The position numbers and the translations under genes were made by a program. A stretch of 64,000 bases of DNA from Billgrantia montanilacus (GTDB taxonomy: Bacteria > Pseudomonadota > Gammaproteobacteria > Pseudomonadales > Halomonadaceae), in assembly GCF_003336675.1 (NCBI RefSeq), contig NZ_QPII01000003.1, positions 248,001-312,000 on the forward strand. Reading direction: 5' to 3'. The first letter of the stretch is position 1, and each line of letters starts with the position of its first letter. The notes under the pieces are model-generated. The model did no database searches. It was not told the origin of the DNA and worked only from the letters and a program-made list of their open reading frames with translations. Shown here piece after piece: positions 13,369 through 23,538 of the stretch.

Positions 13369-13404
13369 AAAAAGGCCCTGTCGATAACCCGACAGGGCCT
13401 TTTT
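13369..13404 (-). terminator. Rho-independent terminator after the ABC transporter operon
   Basis: Near-perfect stem AAGGCCCTGTCG/CGACAGGGCCTT with a five-base loop, flanked by A and T runs on both sides, so it may work in both directions. It lies between the ATPase gene and the putative origin. Confidence 0.85.
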
Positions 13405-13434
13405 CACCGCGTTCATCAAGCAAGCTGTGCAGAT

Positions 13435-14196
13435 TCAGTGCTTGAGCACCCGCGACAGAAAGCTCTGGGTGCGCTCATTGCGAGGGGAATCGAAGACCTG
13501 CTGTGGCGGTCCCTCCTCGACGATCTCGCCTCGATCAATGAAGATCACCCGGTCGGCGACTTCTCTGGCGAAACCCATTTCGTGGGTCACGATGATCATG
13601 GTCATCCCCTCGCGGGCCAGTTCACGCATGGCATCGAGAACCTCGCCGATCATCTCGGGGTCGAGTGCCGAGGTGGGTTCGTCGAACAGCATGAGCCGGG
13701 GTTCCATGGCCAGTGCCCGGGCCAGAGCAACCCGCTGCTGCTGGCCACCGGACAGCTGGCTGGGGTATTTGGACGCCTGGTCGCTGATACCGACCCTGTT
13801 GAGCAGCCTTTCCGCCGTCTCGGTGGCATCCGCCCGGTTCCAGCCGCGCACCTTCATGGGGGCCAGGGTCACGTTGTCGAGCACGCTGAGATGCGGAAAG
13901 AGGTTGAATTGCTGGAAGACCATACCCACTTCGGTACGAATCCGCTGCAGCGCCTTGCTACTCTTTCCATCGGGTACCAGCTCGTTGCCGTCGACCTCGA
14001 TATGACCCTGCTGGAATTCTTCCAGGCCGTTGATACAGCGAATCAGGGTGGACTTGCCGGAGCCACTGGCGCCGATGACGACGACGACTTCGCCGGGCTT
14101 TATCGCCAGTTTGATGTCCTTCAGCACATGCAGGTCGCCGAAGTGCTTGTTGACCCGTTCCATGCGCACGATGGGATCGGATGTGGACGCTGTCAT
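13435..14196 (-). CDS. Polar amino acid ABC transporter, ATP-binding protein (GlnQ/HisP type)
   Basis: ATPase of an importer for polar amino acids, 253 residues. Walker [10 protein letters not shown] is near residues 37-45, the signature [15 protein letters not shown] near 142-156 and Walker [13 protein letters not shown] just after. GGGAG six bases before the ATG is a clear ribosome binding site. It is last in a three-gene unit with a permease and a binding protein, and a strong terminator follows. The substrate cannot be read from sequence; glutamine or another polar amino acid is likely from similarity of the set to GlnHPQ. Confidence 0.93.
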   Translation of the reverse strand: MTASTSDPIVRMERVNKHFGDLHVLKDIKLAIKPGEVVVVIGASGSGKSTLIRCINGLEEFQQGHIEVDGNELVPDGKSSKALQRIRTEVGMVFQQFNLFPHLSVLDNVTLAPMKVRGWNRADATETAERLLNRVGISDQASKYPSQLSGGQQQRVALARALAMEPRLMLFDEPTSALDPEMIGEVLDAMRELAREGMTMIIVTHEMGFAREVADRVIFIDRGEIVEEGPPQQVFDSPRNERTQSFLSRVLKH

Positions 14197-14217
14197 GCAA
14201 AGCTCCCTTGCTTCTCT

Positions 14218-14889
14218 TTATTGACCGACCAGGCCCTTGCGCTCGAGCATGCGCAACGCGATGGACAGGCTCCAGGTGATGGCCAGATACATCAATGCGA
14301 CCATGAAGTAGACCTCCAGGGCGGTGAAGGTCGTGGCGATGTAGATCTGGCCCTGGCGGACCAGTTCGCCGACACCGATCACCGAGAACAGCGAGGTATC
14401 CTTGATGCTGATGATGCCCTGATTGCCTAACGGCGGAATCATGCGCCGAAACGCCTGGGGCCATATGATGTAGCGAAATGCCTGGCTGCGTGACAGGCCG
14501 AGCGAGAGGCCAGCCTCCCGCTGCCCCCGTTCGATGGATTGCACGCCACCGCGCACCACTTCCGAGATATAGGCACCGGAGTTCACCGCAATGGCGGCGA
14601 TACCGGCGGTGAGAGCATTGATGGGGCCTCCCAGAAGCTGGGGCAGGCCGTAAAAGATGAACAGCACCTGAACCAGGATGGGGGTGCCGCGAAACACCTC
14701 GATATAGAGGATGGCGGGCCAGCGCAGCCAGCGTATCGGGCTGATGCGCAACAGGCCGAAGAAGATGCCGATGAAGAAGCCGATGGCCAGTCCGCCGAAG
14801 GAGATCAGCAGTGTCCAGGGAATGCCTGGCAGAAGATGGGGGATCGAACGGAACGCTGCCGCCCAGTCGAATTGAAAGGTCACTTCCAC
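14218..14889 (-). CDS. Polar amino acid ABC transporter, permease
   Basis: Inner-membrane permease of the HisM/GlnP family, about 223 residues. Membrane segments are visible near LLPGIPWTLLISFGGLAIGF and FIGIFFGLLRI. The conserved EAGLSLGLSRSQAFRYIIWPQAFRRMIPPL is the EAA loop that contacts the ATPase (key residues E, A, L, G). The GTG at 14889 is preferred because GGAG lies eight bases upstream; a GTG three codons earlier almost touches that site. Only one permease is present, so it should act as a homodimer. Confidence 0.9.
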   Translation of the reverse strand: MEVTFQFDWAAAFRSIPHLLPGIPWTLLISFGGLAIGFFIGIFFGLLRISPIRWLRWPAILYIEVFRGTPILVQVLFIFYGLPQLLGGPINALTAGIAAIAVNSGAYISEVVRGGVQSIERGQREAGLSLGLSRSQAFRYIIWPQAFRRMIPPLGNQGIISIKDTSLFSVIGVGELVRQGQIYIATTFTALEVYFMVALMYLAITWSLSIALRMLERKGLVGQ

Positions 14890-14931
14890 GGGTGTCACTC
14901 CAGAAACGCAGAGGCTGAAACGTAGACGCAG

Positions 14932-14964
14932 GCGGGGCCGGGGGGTCTTGCCACCCGGCCCCGC
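14932..14964 (-). other. Strong intercistronic hairpin between binding-protein and permease genes
   Basis: GCGGGGCCGGG pairs with CCCGGCCCCGC around a short loop. No T run follows, so it is more likely an mRNA-stabilising or partial attenuating structure than a terminator. Such elements often raise binding-protein levels above those of the permease. Confidence 0.6.
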
Positions 14965-14990
14965 TGGATGGGCCGATCAGCCCTGGGGGA

Positions 14991-15779
14991 TCATTCGTCG
15001 TCGGGGGCTTCGCCGAACCACTTCTGGTAGATCTCGTCGTAGGTGCCGTCTTCCTGCATCTCGGCGAGGGCCTCGTTCACCGGTTCGACCCACTGGCTGC
15101 CCTTGTGGAAGACGATACCGTACTGCTGGCCTTCGTAGAGGGGACCGACGACCTTGGTACGGCCTTCGCCACGGGTCTGGGAGAAGTAGGAGACGTTGGG
15201 GGCGTCATAGAAGGCGGCGTCCACGTTACGCCCCAGCAGCGCCATGTACATGTCGCTATTGCCCGGGTAAGGGGTGATGTCTGCACTGTCGCCCAGGGTC
15301 TCTTGCAGGAAGTCGTAGCTGGTCGAGCCGATGCGGGTGGCGACAGAGAGCCCTTCGAGGTCCTCTATGGTCTCGACGCTGTCGTTTTCGGCGCGCACGA
15401 TGATCTGCAGGCCGGAGTCGTAGTAGGGGTCCGAGAAGTCGACGATCTCGGCGCGCTCTTCGGTGATGGTGACGCCGGCGATGGCGATTTCCTGGCTACC
15501 GGTCTGTACCGCCGGGATGATGCCGGCAAACTCCATGGTGGTCAGGTCGACCTCGAAACCGGCCCGGTCGGCGACCTCATTGATGATGTCCATGTCGAAA
15601 CCGATCATTTCACCGGTATCGGGATCCAGCATTTCGAAGGGTACGAAACTGGGGTCGGTGACCACCTTGACGACGGGTCTGTCGGCCAGGGCGACCGCGG
15701 AAAAACCCAGGCCGAACGCGAGGGAAGAGACCAGGAGGGTTTGCTTGAATCGGGCTGAAGTGAAGCAAGAACGTTTCAT
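14991..15779 (-). CDS. Polar amino acid ABC transporter, periplasmic substrate-binding protein
   Basis: Solute-binding protein of family 3 (GlnH/HisJ type), 262 residues. The signal peptide spans about residues 1-32 (ending near FSAVALA). The mature part shows the family pattern: [52 protein letters not shown] precedes the ATG. It is the first gene of the transporter unit. The hydrophilic C-terminal end APDDE is acidic, as is common in salt-tolerant bacteria. The ligand is inferred, not seen. Confidence 0.92.
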   Translation of the reverse strand: MKRSCFTSARFKQTLLVSSLAFGLGFSAVALADRPVVKVVTDPSFVPFEMLDPDTGEMIGFDMDIINEVADRAGFEVDLTTMEFAGIIPAVQTGSQEIAIAGVTITEERAEIVDFSDPYYDSGLQIIVRAENDSVETIEDLEGLSVATRIGSTSYDFLQETLGDSADITPYPGNSDMYMALLGRNVDAAFYDAPNVSYFSQTRGEGRTKVVGPLYEGQQYGIVFHKGSQWVEPVNEALAEMQEDGTYDEIYQKWFGEAPDDE

Positions 15780-15888
15780 TGAGCTCCCCGTTATAGGACG
15801 TTTTTCATGGGATTCACCCCATTCAACATGGTTAGAATCCCGAAAAGCGTCAAGTCGGAGAGGAAGAAAGCGCTAAAATGATGGCAGG

Positions 15889-16242
15889 CTAGACCATGAA
15901 GGAAGCACCGCAGCCGCAGGTGGTGGTGGCGTTGGGGTTCTGGACCAGGAAGCGGGCGCCGGCCAGGCCCTCTTCGTAATCCACGGTGGAACCGACCAGA
16001 TACTGGTAGGAGAGCTCGTCGACCACCAGGGCCACTTCACCGAACTCGATCAAGGCGTCGTCCTCCGCCACATCCTCGGCGAAGTCGAAACCGTACTGGA
16101 AGCCCGAACAGCCGCCACCGGTCACGTAGACCCGCAGCTTGAGTCCCGGTTTGCCTTCCTCCGCGATGAGCGCCTGCAGCCTTTTTCTGGCACTGTCGGA
16201 GAGCATCATGGGAGTGGGCACGAAGGTTTCTGCGCCGCTCAT
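15889..16242 (-). CDS. erpA: Iron-sulfur cluster insertion protein ErpA
   Basis: A-type carrier that delivers Fe-S clusters to apo-proteins, including isoprenoid-pathway enzymes. 117 residues. The three cluster-binding cysteines are in [11 protein letters not shown] and TTCGCGASF. The start [11 protein letters not shown] is chosen because GGGGAGG lies six bases upstream; an ATG two codons earlier would overlap that site. The gene is monocistronic, with an unusually long leader. Confidence 0.95.
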   Translation of the reverse strand: MSGAETFVPTPMMLSDSARKRLQALIAEEGKPGLKLRVYVTGGGCSGFQYGFDFAEDVAEDDALIEFGEVALVVDELSYQYLVGSTVDYEEGLAGARFLVQNPNATTTCGCGASFMV

Positions 16243-16427
16243 GGGCATCCTCCCCTGTGGAAACGCCGCTCAAATGGCTGCACGAGCGATTCGCTGCGTT
16301 GCGCGGTGCTCAGAATCCTCACATATACCCCATATGCTCCGGTTCTTGCGCTCCGTGCGCCTTGCGTTTCATCTCGTTCGCCGATTTGTTCAGCATTTCC
16401 TTGAGCTGAATGAATGGGTAACAGGGG

Positions 16428-16457
16428 ATTATCCCTAATCCCTAGCAAAAGGGTCAA
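16428..16457 (-). promoter_or_regulatory. Putative sigma-70 promoter of erpA
   Basis: On the minus strand: TTGACC, 18 bases, GATAAT. This would give a transcript with a leader of about 180 bases before erpA. An iron-sulfur regulator such as IscR controls erpA in E. coli; I could not identify its site here. Confidence 0.5.
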
Positions 16458-16484
16458 CTATTCATACTAATCAGGCTACACGGT

Positions 16485-17519
16485 TCAGGGCATCAGTGCC
16501 GGCGCCGCGAGTCCTGCGTGCTCGTCGAATCCGAACATCAGGTTGAGGTTCTGGATCGCCTGGCCGGAGGCCCCCTTGACCAGGTTGTCGATCACCGCCA
16601 GTACCACCACGGTGTCGCCGTCGCCCGGACGATGAACCGCCAGGCGGCAGACATTGGCTCCCTTGACGCTGCGGGTCTCCGGGTGGCTGCCGGCCGGCAT
16701 CACGTCGACGAAGGGCTCGGCGGCAAAGCGGCACTCGAAGAGGCTCTGCAGATCGCCGGGGTCCCGGGTCAGCTTGCCGTAGAGGGTTGCATGGATGCCG
16801 CGGATCATTGGCGTCAGGTGCGGCACGAAGGTCAGCCCCACCGGCCCCCTGGCGGCGTCGCCGAGACCCTGGCGAATCTCCGGCAGGTGGCGATGGCCGG
16901 CGGCGCCGTAGGCCTTCATCGATTCGCTGGCCTCGGCCATCAGTGACGGCACCTTGGCACCCCGGCCGGCGCCGGTGACGCCGGATTTGCAGTCGGCGAT
17001 GATGTGGTCGACATCGATCAAGCCGGCTTCGAGCAGCGGCAGCAGGCCAAGCTGCACGGCGGTGGGATAGCAGCCGGGCACGGCGATCAGGCGCGCCTTG
17101 CGGATGCGCTCCCGATGCATTTCCGGCAGCCCATAGACAGCTTCATCGAGCAGTTCCGGTGCGCCGTGGGGCTGACCGTACCAGTTCGCCCACTCCTCGG
17201 CGTCACGCAGGCGGAAATCCGCGGAGAGGTCGATGACACGGGTGCCCTTCGCCAGTAGCTCCCCGGCCAGTGCATGAGCCACACCGTGAGGCGTGGCGAA
17301 GAACACCGCATCGCAGGCTCCCAGCCGCTCGGCATCGGGTACGCTGAAGGCCAGGTCGTCGTAATGGCCGCGCAGGTTCGGGTACATCTCGCTGACACCC
17401 ATGCCCGCCTCGGATCGCGAGGTGATGGCCTCGACCTCGACATCGGGGTGCTGGGCCATCAGCCTGAGCAATTCGACGCCGGTATAACCGGTGCCGCCGA
17501 CGATTCCGACCTTGATCAC
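16485..17519 (-). CDS. argC: N-acetyl-gamma-glutamyl-phosphate reductase
   Basis: NADPH-dependent reductase of the arginine pathway, 344 residues. The Rossmann motif [16 protein letters not shown] is at the N-terminus and the catalytic Cys is in AVPGCYPTA (near residue 150). The start is GTG at 17517-17519 with GAGGAG six bases upstream. It is divergent from the ClC gene. Confidence 0.96.
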   Translation of the reverse strand: MIKVGIVGGTGYTGVELLRLMAQHPDVEVEAITSRSEAGMGVSEMYPNLRGHYDDLAFSVPDAERLGACDAVFFATPHGVAHALAGELLAKGTRVIDLSADFRLRDAEEWANWYGQPHGAPELLDEAVYGLPEMHRERIRKARLIAVPGCYPTAVQLGLLPLLEAGLIDVDHIIADCKSGVTGAGRGAKVPSLMAEASESMKAYGAAGHRHLPEIRQGLGDAARGPVGLTFVPHLTPMIRGIHATLYGKLTRDPGDLQSLFECRFAAEPFVDVMPAGSHPETRSVKGANVCRLAVHRPGDGDTVVVLAVIDNLVKGASGQAIQNLNLMFGFDEHAGLAAPALMP

Positions 17520-17614
17520 GATGGACTCCTCTTGTTGGGTCTCCGAATATGATACACAAGAGAGAGGGCCACCTCCCAGCCGCCCCGGAAAACTCTTCGC
17601 ACAGGAAAATCGCC

Positions 17615-19372
17615 GTGCCGTTCCCGTCGCTGCCCGACCTCACCCTGGAAGGCTTTCGCCGCAAGCTGGCCAATGTGGACGCCCTGCCCCAGCTCTGCGT
17701 GCTGGGGGTACTCTCGGGTCTGTTGACGGGGGCCGTCATGGTCGGGTTCCGCCTGCTGCTGGACCTGGGTGCGCTGACCTTCATGCCAGACGGCGACCCC
17801 GAGAATTTCGAGGGGCTGTCGCCGCTGTTGCGCTCGTCACTGCCGCTGCTGGCAGTACTGATCATCGGCCTCTTCCTGTGGCGCCAGCCCGCGGCCGCTC
17901 GCAAGATGGGGGTGGGCCACGTCATCGAGCGCCTCTCCTATCACCAGGGTCGTTTCCCCCTGCGCAACTGGATCAACCAGTGGTGGGTGGGGGTGATATC
18001 AGTGATCGGTGGCTTGTCGGCGGGCCGTGAAGGCCCCGCCATCCATCTCGGTGCGGCGGCAGCCAGCGGTATCGGGCAGCGCCTGCGACTGCCCCACAAC
18101 AGCCTGCGGGTGCTGGTGGCCTGTGGTACCGCGGCGGGTATCTCGGCCTCTTTCAACACGCCCATCGCCGGCGTCATCTTCGCCATGGAAGTGGTGATGC
18201 TGGAGTACACCATCGTCGGTTTCATGCCGGTGATCCTGGCTTCCACCATGGGAGCCCTGGTCGCCATGCTGGTTTATGGTTCGGAACCGGCCTTCCAGGT
18301 GCCCAGCGTCAGCATGGGGTCGCTGATGAACCTGCCCTGGATCGTGGTTACGGCACTGTTCATCGGTCTGCTGGCCGGTCTTTTCATTCATGTGGCGAAG
18401 AGTACCGCCATCAGGGGACTGCCGTTCTGGCTGAGACTGATTCTGGTGGCAGTAGCCACGGCCGGCGTGGCCTGGTGGTATCCCGAGGTGCAGGGGATAG
18501 GCTATGACAGCCTGGATGCGTCACTGACCGGTCACCTGGCCGTGGATGTGCTGCTCGCCCTGGTGGTGGCCAAGCTGCTGCTCACCGGCCTTACCGTAGC
18601 CAGCGGCATTCCTATCGGCATCATCGGCCCGGTTCTGGTGGTGGGTGCCGCCGCGGGAGCCCTTGCTGGACTGGCCGGGGCCCAGCTGTGGCCGCAGCTG
18701 GCCGCCGAGCCGGGTTTGTATGCCATGCTTGGCATGGCGGCGATGATGGGCGCGGTGCTCCAGGCACCGCTTGCCGCCCTGATGGCGCTGCTTGAGCTCA
18801 CCCATAATCCCAATATCATTTTGCCCGGCATGCTGGCGGTGGTCGTTTCGGGGCTGACCGCCCGGCAGCTATGCCGCTGCGACGGCTTCTTCGTCAGCGT
18901 GACCCGCCAGGGGCTTCACCCCCTACAGCAGCCACTGATGCAAGCGCTCTCCCGGGTATCGGTGCCGGCCGTTATGGAACGCAGCTTGGTGCGTACTCAA
19001 CGCATGGTGACCAGGGAGCAGGCCCGCGCCCTGCTCGATGCAAAACCGGTATGGATACTGATCATGCGCTCGACCGATGACAAGCCGACCCTGGCGCTCA
19101 AGGCAGCGGACCTTGCACGGGCGCTGATGGACGAGCAGCTGGCCGAGGAGGTCGAAACCGCAAGCGAGCTGATCGACCTGCTGGAGGTGCCCGGCCAGCG
19201 TCTGGAGATGGCGCCGATCCACCTTCAGGCGACGCTGTCGGAGGCCTTCGAGCGGCTCAACGACCAGGCGGTGGATGCGCTATTCGTGGAGCACGGACAT
19301 CGGCCGAAGCAGAAGCGGATTTCCGGTATCATCACCCGCGGCGCAATCGAGCGTTACTATTCGCTCAAATAG
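17615..19372 (+). CDS. ClC-family chloride channel/transporter with C-terminal CBS-like region
   Basis: Membrane chloride channel or Cl-/H+ exchanger, 585 residues from the GTG at 17615, which has AGGA eight bases upstream (an ATG at 17549 would add 22 hydrophilic residues). The gating-Glu motif GREGP is at residues 137-141 and about ten membrane segments follow. The usual GxFxP motif reads GIIGP here, a departure at one chloride-binding position. After about residue 430 a soluble CBS-like region follows ([20 protein letters not shown]). In a salt-exposed cell, a role in chloride or pH balance is plausible but inferred. Confidence 0.88.
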   Translation: MPFPSLPDLTLEGFRRKLANVDALPQLCVLGVLSGLLTGAVMVGFRLLLDLGALTFMPDGDPENFEGLSPLLRSSLPLLAVLIIGLFLWRQPAAARKMGVGHVIERLSYHQGRFPLRNWINQWWVGVISVIGGLSAGREGPAIHLGAAAASGIGQRLRLPHNSLRVLVACGTAAGISASFNTPIAGVIFAMEVVMLEYTIVGFMPVILASTMGALVAMLVYGSEPAFQVPSVSMGSLMNLPWIVVTALFIGLLAGLFIHVAKSTAIRGLPFWLRLILVAVATAGVAWWYPEVQGIGYDSLDASLTGHLAVDVLLALVVAKLLLTGLTVASGIPIGIIGPVLVVGAAAGALAGLAGAQLWPQLAAEPGLYAMLGMAAMMGAVLQAPLAALMALLELTHNPNIILPGMLAVVVSGLTARQLCRCDGFFVSVTRQGLHPLQQPLMQALSRVSVPAVMERSLVRTQRMVTREQARALLDAKPVWILIMRSTDDKPTLALKAADLARALMDEQLAEEVETASELIDLLEVPGQRLEMAPIHLQATLSEAFERLNDQAVDALFVEHGHRPKQKRISGIITRGAIERYYSLK

Positions 19373-19450
19373 TTTGTGGCTCAAGTAGCTCAAGTAGGCA
19401 TTCGCTCACGTAGTCGATACGTTATCGACTCGCCCCCGTCAGGAGACCCC

Positions 19451-19882
19451 ATGTACCTGTGGCTGAAGGCTCTGCATATCGTTGCCGTGATCACCTGGTT
19501 TGCGGCGATGTTCTACCTGCCCCGGCTCTACGTCTACCATGCCATGGCCCGCGACAAGGGCGAGCAGCAGGCCATCGAGTACTTCACGGTGATGGAGCGA
19601 AAGCTCTATCGTGGCATCATGACACCTTCCATGGTCGCCGTGCTGGGGCTGGGTATCTGGCTGCTCTACCTGATGCCACACTGGCTCGGCATGGGCTGGA
19701 TGCACGTCAAGCTGCTGTTGGTCCTGCTGCTGGTGATCTACCACCATGTCTGTCTGATCTACCTGAAACAGTTTGCCGCCGGGCGCTGTAGCCGCAGCCA
19801 CGTCTACTTTCGCTGGTTCAATGAGTTGCCGGTGATCGCTCTGCTGGCCATCGTCATCCTCGCCGTCCTCAAGCCGTTCTGA
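19451..19882 (+). CDS. hemJ: Protoporphyrinogen IX oxidase HemJ
   Basis: Membrane enzyme that oxidises protoporphyrinogen IX in heme synthesis, used by many bacteria lacking HemG and HemY. 143 residues, four membrane helices. The conserved His is in [19 protein letters not shown] and the conserved MERKLY and HVKLLLV segments are present. AGGAG lies directly upstream of the ATG. It is followed after one base by the thiD-hemL frame, giving two heme-pathway activities side by side. Confidence 0.93.
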   Translation: MYLWLKALHIVAVITWFAAMFYLPRLYVYHAMARDKGEQQAIEYFTVMERKLYRGIMTPSMVAVLGLGIWLLYLMPHWLGMGWMHVKLLLVLLLVIYHHVCLIYLKQFAAGRCSRSHVYFRWFNELPVIALLAIVILAVLKPF

Positions 19883-19883
19883 C

Positions 19884-22214
19884 ATGGGCGACCGTATGCA
19901 GACTCCGCCGGTCGTGCTGATATTGGCGGGACATGACCCCTCCGGGGGCGCCGGCCTGGTCGCCGATAGCGAAACCGTGGCGGCCTGCGGCGGCTGGGGC
20001 GTCACGATTCCGACCGCGCTCACGGTGCAGAACTGCCGCGATGTCGAGCGGGTAGTGCCGGTCGAGGCTCGACTGATCCGCGAGATGGCCAACGCGCTGG
20101 ACGAATTCTCCATCGCGGTCATCAAGGTAGGCTTGATCGCGAGCGAGGACGTGCTCGATGCGGTGGTGGATATCGTGCGCGCTCACCCCGGTGTACCTGT
20201 CGTGGTGGATCCGGTGCTCAAGGCGGGGGGAGGAAGCGAGTTATCCACAACCGCCCTGCTGGATGCCTTCCGCGTCCGCCTGCTGCCACTTGTGGATATT
20301 CTGACGCCCAATCGGCTGGAATTGGCCCGGCTGGCGGGTAGCGAGGCGAGCGACGATACTGCCCGGGTGAAGCGACTGCTGGCGCTCGGCTGCCGTGCGC
20401 TGTTGGTAACGGGCACCGATGACCCCGAGGAGCAGGTGGCACCCGATCAGGTACAGCAGGTTTTCTACACCGGTGAACAGAGCTGCCGCTGGCAATGGCC
20501 TCGGCTGCCGGGGCACTATCATGGGTCGGGCTGCACCCTTGCCGCAGCGCTGGCGGCGCGCCTGGCGTGGGGGGAGCCGCTGCCGCTTGCCTGTGAGCAG
20601 GCACAGTCGTTCACCTGGCAGGCACTGGCCAATGGCTGGCGTCCGGGCAGCCACCAGTCTTTGCCCCGACGCATGGACAGTGGCGGCGGGTGTTCCTTCG
20701 ACTTGACCGGTGGCAAGGAGAGGCGGCTTGGCAGTCGTTCGGACTGGCCATGCCCCGCCGGGGCAGACAGAATGACATCAGGGATAGCCGATTCGCGTGA
20801 GATGCTGGTGAATCAGGTGTTATCCAACACTCACGACAAGGTTATCCAAGATTCTATCCACAGCCTGGCAGCGTCAGGCAGGAACCCTTTCGATCTTCTT
20901 TTCAGCGACAGCAAAGAGGCTTTCATGACCACATCCGCACAGCTCTTCGAACAGGCCTGCCGTCACATACCCGGAGGCGTCAACTCCCCGGTGCGTGCCT
21001 TCAAGGGCTTGCATCGGCCACCGGTGTTCATGGAACGGGCCCAGGGGGCCTATCTCTACGACGTCGAAGGCAAGCGCTATGTGGACTATGTCGGTTCCTG
21101 GGGGCCGATGATCACCGGCCACGCCGACCCTGACGTTCTTGGAGCGGTGCGGGACCGGCTCGACAACGGTCTCTCCTTCGGGACCCCGACCGCCATTGAG
21201 ACCACCATGGCCGATCTGATCTGCGACATGATTCCCTCCATCGAGATGGTGCGCATGGTCAACTCGGGCACCGAGGCCACCATGTCGGCCATTCGCCTGG
21301 CGCGGGGCTACACGGGCCGTGACAAGATCGTCAAGTTCGAGGGCAACTACCATGGCCACTCCGACTCACTGCTGGTCAAGGCCGGCTCCGGCGCCCTGAC
21401 CCACGGCGAGCCCAGCTCACCCGGCGTACCCGCCTCGCTGGCCGAGCACACCATTACCCTCTCCTACAATGATCTCGATGCCGTCGAGGCGTGCTTCGAG
21501 GAGATCGGCAGCGAGATCGCCTGCATCATCGTCGAACCGGTGGCCGGCAACATGAACTGTATTCCGCCACAGCCGGGCTTCCTGGAGACCCTGCGTCGGG
21601 TTTGCACTGAAAACGGCAGCGTGCTGATCTTCGACGAGGTGATGACTGGTTTTCGGGTAGCCATGGGCGGTGCGCAGGCACATTATGACATTACCCCCGA
21701 TCTGACCTGCCTGGGCAAGATCGTCGGCGGCGGCATGCCGGTGGGGGCCTTCGGCGGCAAGCGCGAAGTCATGGAGCAGATATCGCCGCTGGGGCCGGTC
21801 TATCAGGCGGGCACGCTGTCGGGCAACCCGCTGGCCATGGCCGCCGGTATTGCGCTACTGACAAAGCTGCGTGCACCAGGCTTCCATGATGCGCTGGCAC
21901 AGCGGGTGGAGACACTCTGCCATGGCCTCCAGGAACGCGCCGATGCGGCCGGTGTCGATATGATTACACAGCGTGTCGGCGGCATGTTCGGGCTCTTCTT
22001 CACTGGGCAGACGCGGGTCGACAACTTCGCCCAGGCCACGGCCTGCGATGCCGATGCCTTTCGCCGGTTCTTCTCGGCGATGCTCGACGAGGGTGTCTAT
22101 CTGGCCCCATCGGCCTATGAAGCGGGTTTCATGTCCAGCGCCCACAGTCCGGAAGACATCCAGGTTACCCTGGATGCTGCGGTCAAGGCCTTCGATCAGG
22201 TGCGTCAGGGCTGA
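19884..22214 (+). CDS. thiD-hemL: Stop-free thiD-hemL reading frame: HMP-phosphate kinase region joined to glutamate-1-semialdehyde aminomutase
   Basis: One open frame of 776 codons. Residues 1 to about 272 are ThiD-like, the kinase of hydroxymethylpyrimidine and its phosphate in thiamine synthesis ([52 protein letters not shown] with the catalytic Cys). Residues 348-776 are a complete HemL. About 75 residues between them match no domain I know, are less GC-rich in DNA, and include a TGCCCC/GGGGCA hairpin (20751-20765) and three DnaA-box-like sequences. Either a true fusion protein exists, or thiD has lost its stop and HemL is made from its own start at 20925. The thiD start is uncertain (ATG at 19884 or 19896). 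Confidence 0.65.
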   Translation: MGDRMQTPPVVLILAGHDPSGGAGLVADSETVAACGGWGVTIPTALTVQNCRDVERVVPVEARLIREMANALDEFSIAVIKVGLIASEDVLDAVVDIVRAHPGVPVVVDPVLKAGGGSELSTTALLDAFRVRLLPLVDILTPNRLELARLAGSEASDDTARVKRLLALGCRALLVTGTDDPEEQVAPDQVQQVFYTGEQSCRWQWPRLPGHYHGSGCTLAAALAARLAWGEPLPLACEQAQSFTWQALANGWRPGSHQSLPRRMDSGGGCSFDLTGGKERRLGSRSDWPCPAGADRMTSGIADSREMLVNQVLSNTHDKVIQDSIHSLAASGRNPFDLLFSDSKEAFMTTSAQLFEQACRHIPGGVNSPVRAFKGLHRPPVFMERAQGAYLYDVEGKRYVDYVGSWGPMITGHADPDVLGAVRDRLDNGLSFGTPTAIETTMADLICDMIPSIEMVRMVNSGTEATMSAIRLARGYTGRDKIVKFEGNYHGHSDSLLVKAGSGALTHGEPSSPGVPASLAEHTITLSYNDLDAVEACFEEIGSEIACIIVEPVAGNMNCIPPQPGFLETLRRVCTENGSVLIFDEVMTGFRVAMGGAQAHYDITPDLTCLGKIVGGGMPVGAFGGKREVMEQISPLGPVYQAGTLSGNPLAMAAGIALLTKLRAPGFHDALAQRVETLCHGLQERADAAGVDMITQRVGGMFGLFFTGQTRVDNFAQATACDADAFRRFFSAMLDEGVYLAPSAYEAGFMSSAHSPEDIQVTLDAAVKAFDQVRQG
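20925..22214 (+). CDS. hemL: Glutamate-1-semialdehyde 2,1-aminomutase (internal start within the thiD-hemL frame)
   Basis: PLP enzyme that makes 5-aminolevulinate in the C5 heme pathway. From the ATG at 20925, preceded by AAGAGGCTTTC, the protein has 429 residues, the normal length, beginning [20 protein letters not shown] as in homologues. The PLP lysine in [16 protein letters not shown] falls at residue 265 in this numbering, the same number as in E. coli HemL, which supports this start. [13 protein letters not shown] and [11 protein letters not shown] are further family motifs. The upstream frame is open into thiD, so read-through from the kinase is possible. Confidence 0.85.
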   Translation: MTTSAQLFEQACRHIPGGVNSPVRAFKGLHRPPVFMERAQGAYLYDVEGKRYVDYVGSWGPMITGHADPDVLGAVRDRLDNGLSFGTPTAIETTMADLICDMIPSIEMVRMVNSGTEATMSAIRLARGYTGRDKIVKFEGNYHGHSDSLLVKAGSGALTHGEPSSPGVPASLAEHTITLSYNDLDAVEACFEEIGSEIACIIVEPVAGNMNCIPPQPGFLETLRRVCTENGSVLIFDEVMTGFRVAMGGAQAHYDITPDLTCLGKIVGGGMPVGAFGGKREVMEQISPLGPVYQAGTLSGNPLAMAAGIALLTKLRAPGFHDALAQRVETLCHGLQERADAAGVDMITQRVGGMFGLFFTGQTRVDNFAQATACDADAFRRFFSAMLDEGVYLAPSAYEAGFMSSAHSPEDIQVTLDAAVKAFDQVRQG

Positions 22215-22247
22215 CCGGATGCGGGACGATCCTTTCGAGGAGCCATC

Positions 22248-23489
22248 ATGGCCAAGCCATCAGTGACGTCGACATTTCACACATCCGGCGCCCTCAGCCT
22301 GGATGAGCTGATCGACTCACTGGTGGTGGCGCACCGGTCGAGCGCCGACCCGCTGCCTTTTTCCGGCCCCTCCACATGCCTGGCCTCGACTCGCACCCTG
22401 GTCGAGGAAGAGCTGGGTGCCCTGGTCTCACGGATGCGCGGCGAGGAGGATATGGTACAGCTCGATCGTTTGCGCGAATGGCTGGATCAGGAGCTGGTGC
22501 GACTTCAAGCCTGCTTTGCCGAGCGAGGAGATCCGAGGCCCAGCTGGGCGTCTGGGCATTCACCGACGGGACTTTGCGACAATCGGCGCCTGGTCATGGT
22601 CAATGCCCTCGATCTCCCTCCAGCGGAGGCTCAGACCATGCGTCCCCTCGACCGCGGTTTCGATCTGGCAGCATTACTGGTGGGACTGGCGATTCGCGGT
22701 GAAACTCGGCTGGCCAATCGCGCCCTGGATCGATATCTACGTCTGTCCGGCGATTACGCACTCACCAGGCTACTGCCGGTATTTCAGGTTGCCTGTGCCC
22801 TGTCCGGTGCCCGACGTGCCTTGCAGCGCCGCCCGGAGGCGGTCGAAGGGGAGCCGTTGGCCCATATGGCCGATGCCATGGCGAAGAGTCGGCGTTATCT
22901 CGCCCTGGCCGAGACGATCTCGGTGTTCCGTTTTCCTCCTCTGATCATCGGCGTAGGCGTATCCGGAAGTGGCAAGAGCCGCTTCACTGCCAATATGGCC
23001 GAAAACCTGGGCGCCGTCAGGCTGTGCTCGGATGTCGAGAGGCGGCGCCTGCACGGGATCGATCCACAGGCGGTAGGCCAGGAGCCGCCTGTGGATATCT
23101 TTACCGCCGATGCCACCGCTCGTACCTATCAACGCCTGGCAGGTCTTGCCGGAACCCTGCTCGATGCCGGTTTCACCACCTGTTTGGATGCCACCTGCCT
23201 GACCCGCGAGCAGCGCAAGCTGCTTTGCCAGCAGGCCGAGGCGCGAGGCCTGCCGGTGCTGATCGTCAGCTTCGAGGCCGATGACGAAACCCTTAAATCG
23301 CGTATTGTCAGGCGTGCCCAGCGGCAGGGCGCCTTGCCGCTGGGCAGCCTGGAAGTACTGCGACGCCAGCAGTCAAACTTCGAACCCTTCGACGATGAAG
23401 AGCGTCAGCACCTGGTTCATCTGGACACCGCCGCCAAGAATGCAACGGACACCCTTGTGGCCCTGATTCGGGAGCGTCTAAGGTTATAA
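22248..23489 (+). CDS. P-loop kinase-like protein with degenerate aminoglycoside-phosphotransferase-like N-terminal domain
   Basis: 413 residues in two parts. The C-terminal half (from about 230) is a P-loop kinase of the zeta-toxin/gluconate-kinase-like group: Walker A GVSGSGKS at about 238-245, RRRLHGI, and DATCLTREQRKLL. The N-terminal half keeps the helical pattern of the phosphotransferase domain normally fused to this kinase (FDLAALLVGLAIRGETRLANRALDRYLRLSGDYA), but the catalytic HxxN loop reads HSPTGL and the metal-binding Asp segment reads MVNALDL, so that half has probably lost kinase chemistry. GAGGAGCCATC precedes the ATG. Substrate unknown. Confidence 0.75.
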   Translation: MAKPSVTSTFHTSGALSLDELIDSLVVAHRSSADPLPFSGPSTCLASTRTLVEEELGALVSRMRGEEDMVQLDRLREWLDQELVRLQACFAERGDPRPSWASGHSPTGLCDNRRLVMVNALDLPPAEAQTMRPLDRGFDLAALLVGLAIRGETRLANRALDRYLRLSGDYALTRLLPVFQVACALSGARRALQRRPEAVEGEPLAHMADAMAKSRRYLALAETISVFRFPPLIIGVGVSGSGKSRFTANMAENLGAVRLCSDVERRRLHGIDPQAVGQEPPVDIFTADATARTYQRLAGLAGTLLDAGFTTCLDATCLTREQRKLLCQQAEARGLPVLIVSFEADDETLKSRIVRRAQRQGALPLGSLEVLRRQQSNFEPFDDEERQHLVHLDTAAKNATDTLVALIRERLRL

Positions 23490-23538
23490 GCTGTACCCTA
23501 ATCAATCATAACGCTTAGCCTTTACCGGGAGATTGAGT

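Noticed and set aside
15812..15845. Possible promoter TTGACG-17-CATGTT before the ABC binding protein
   Set aside because: The -10 matches only three of six positions.
16319..16396. 25-codon frame in the erpA leader
   Set aside because: The purine-rich site is only one or two bases from its ATG and there is no independent support, so I did not list it as a gene.
17549..17614. Upstream ATG start of the ClC gene
   Set aside because: The added 22 residues are hydrophilic and not family-like, and the GTG at 17615 has AGGA at good spacing; not excluded.
20241..20249. DnaA box inside thiD as an origin element
   Set aside because: It is a single perfect box in coding sequence with no AT-rich element beside it; kept only as part of the box count.
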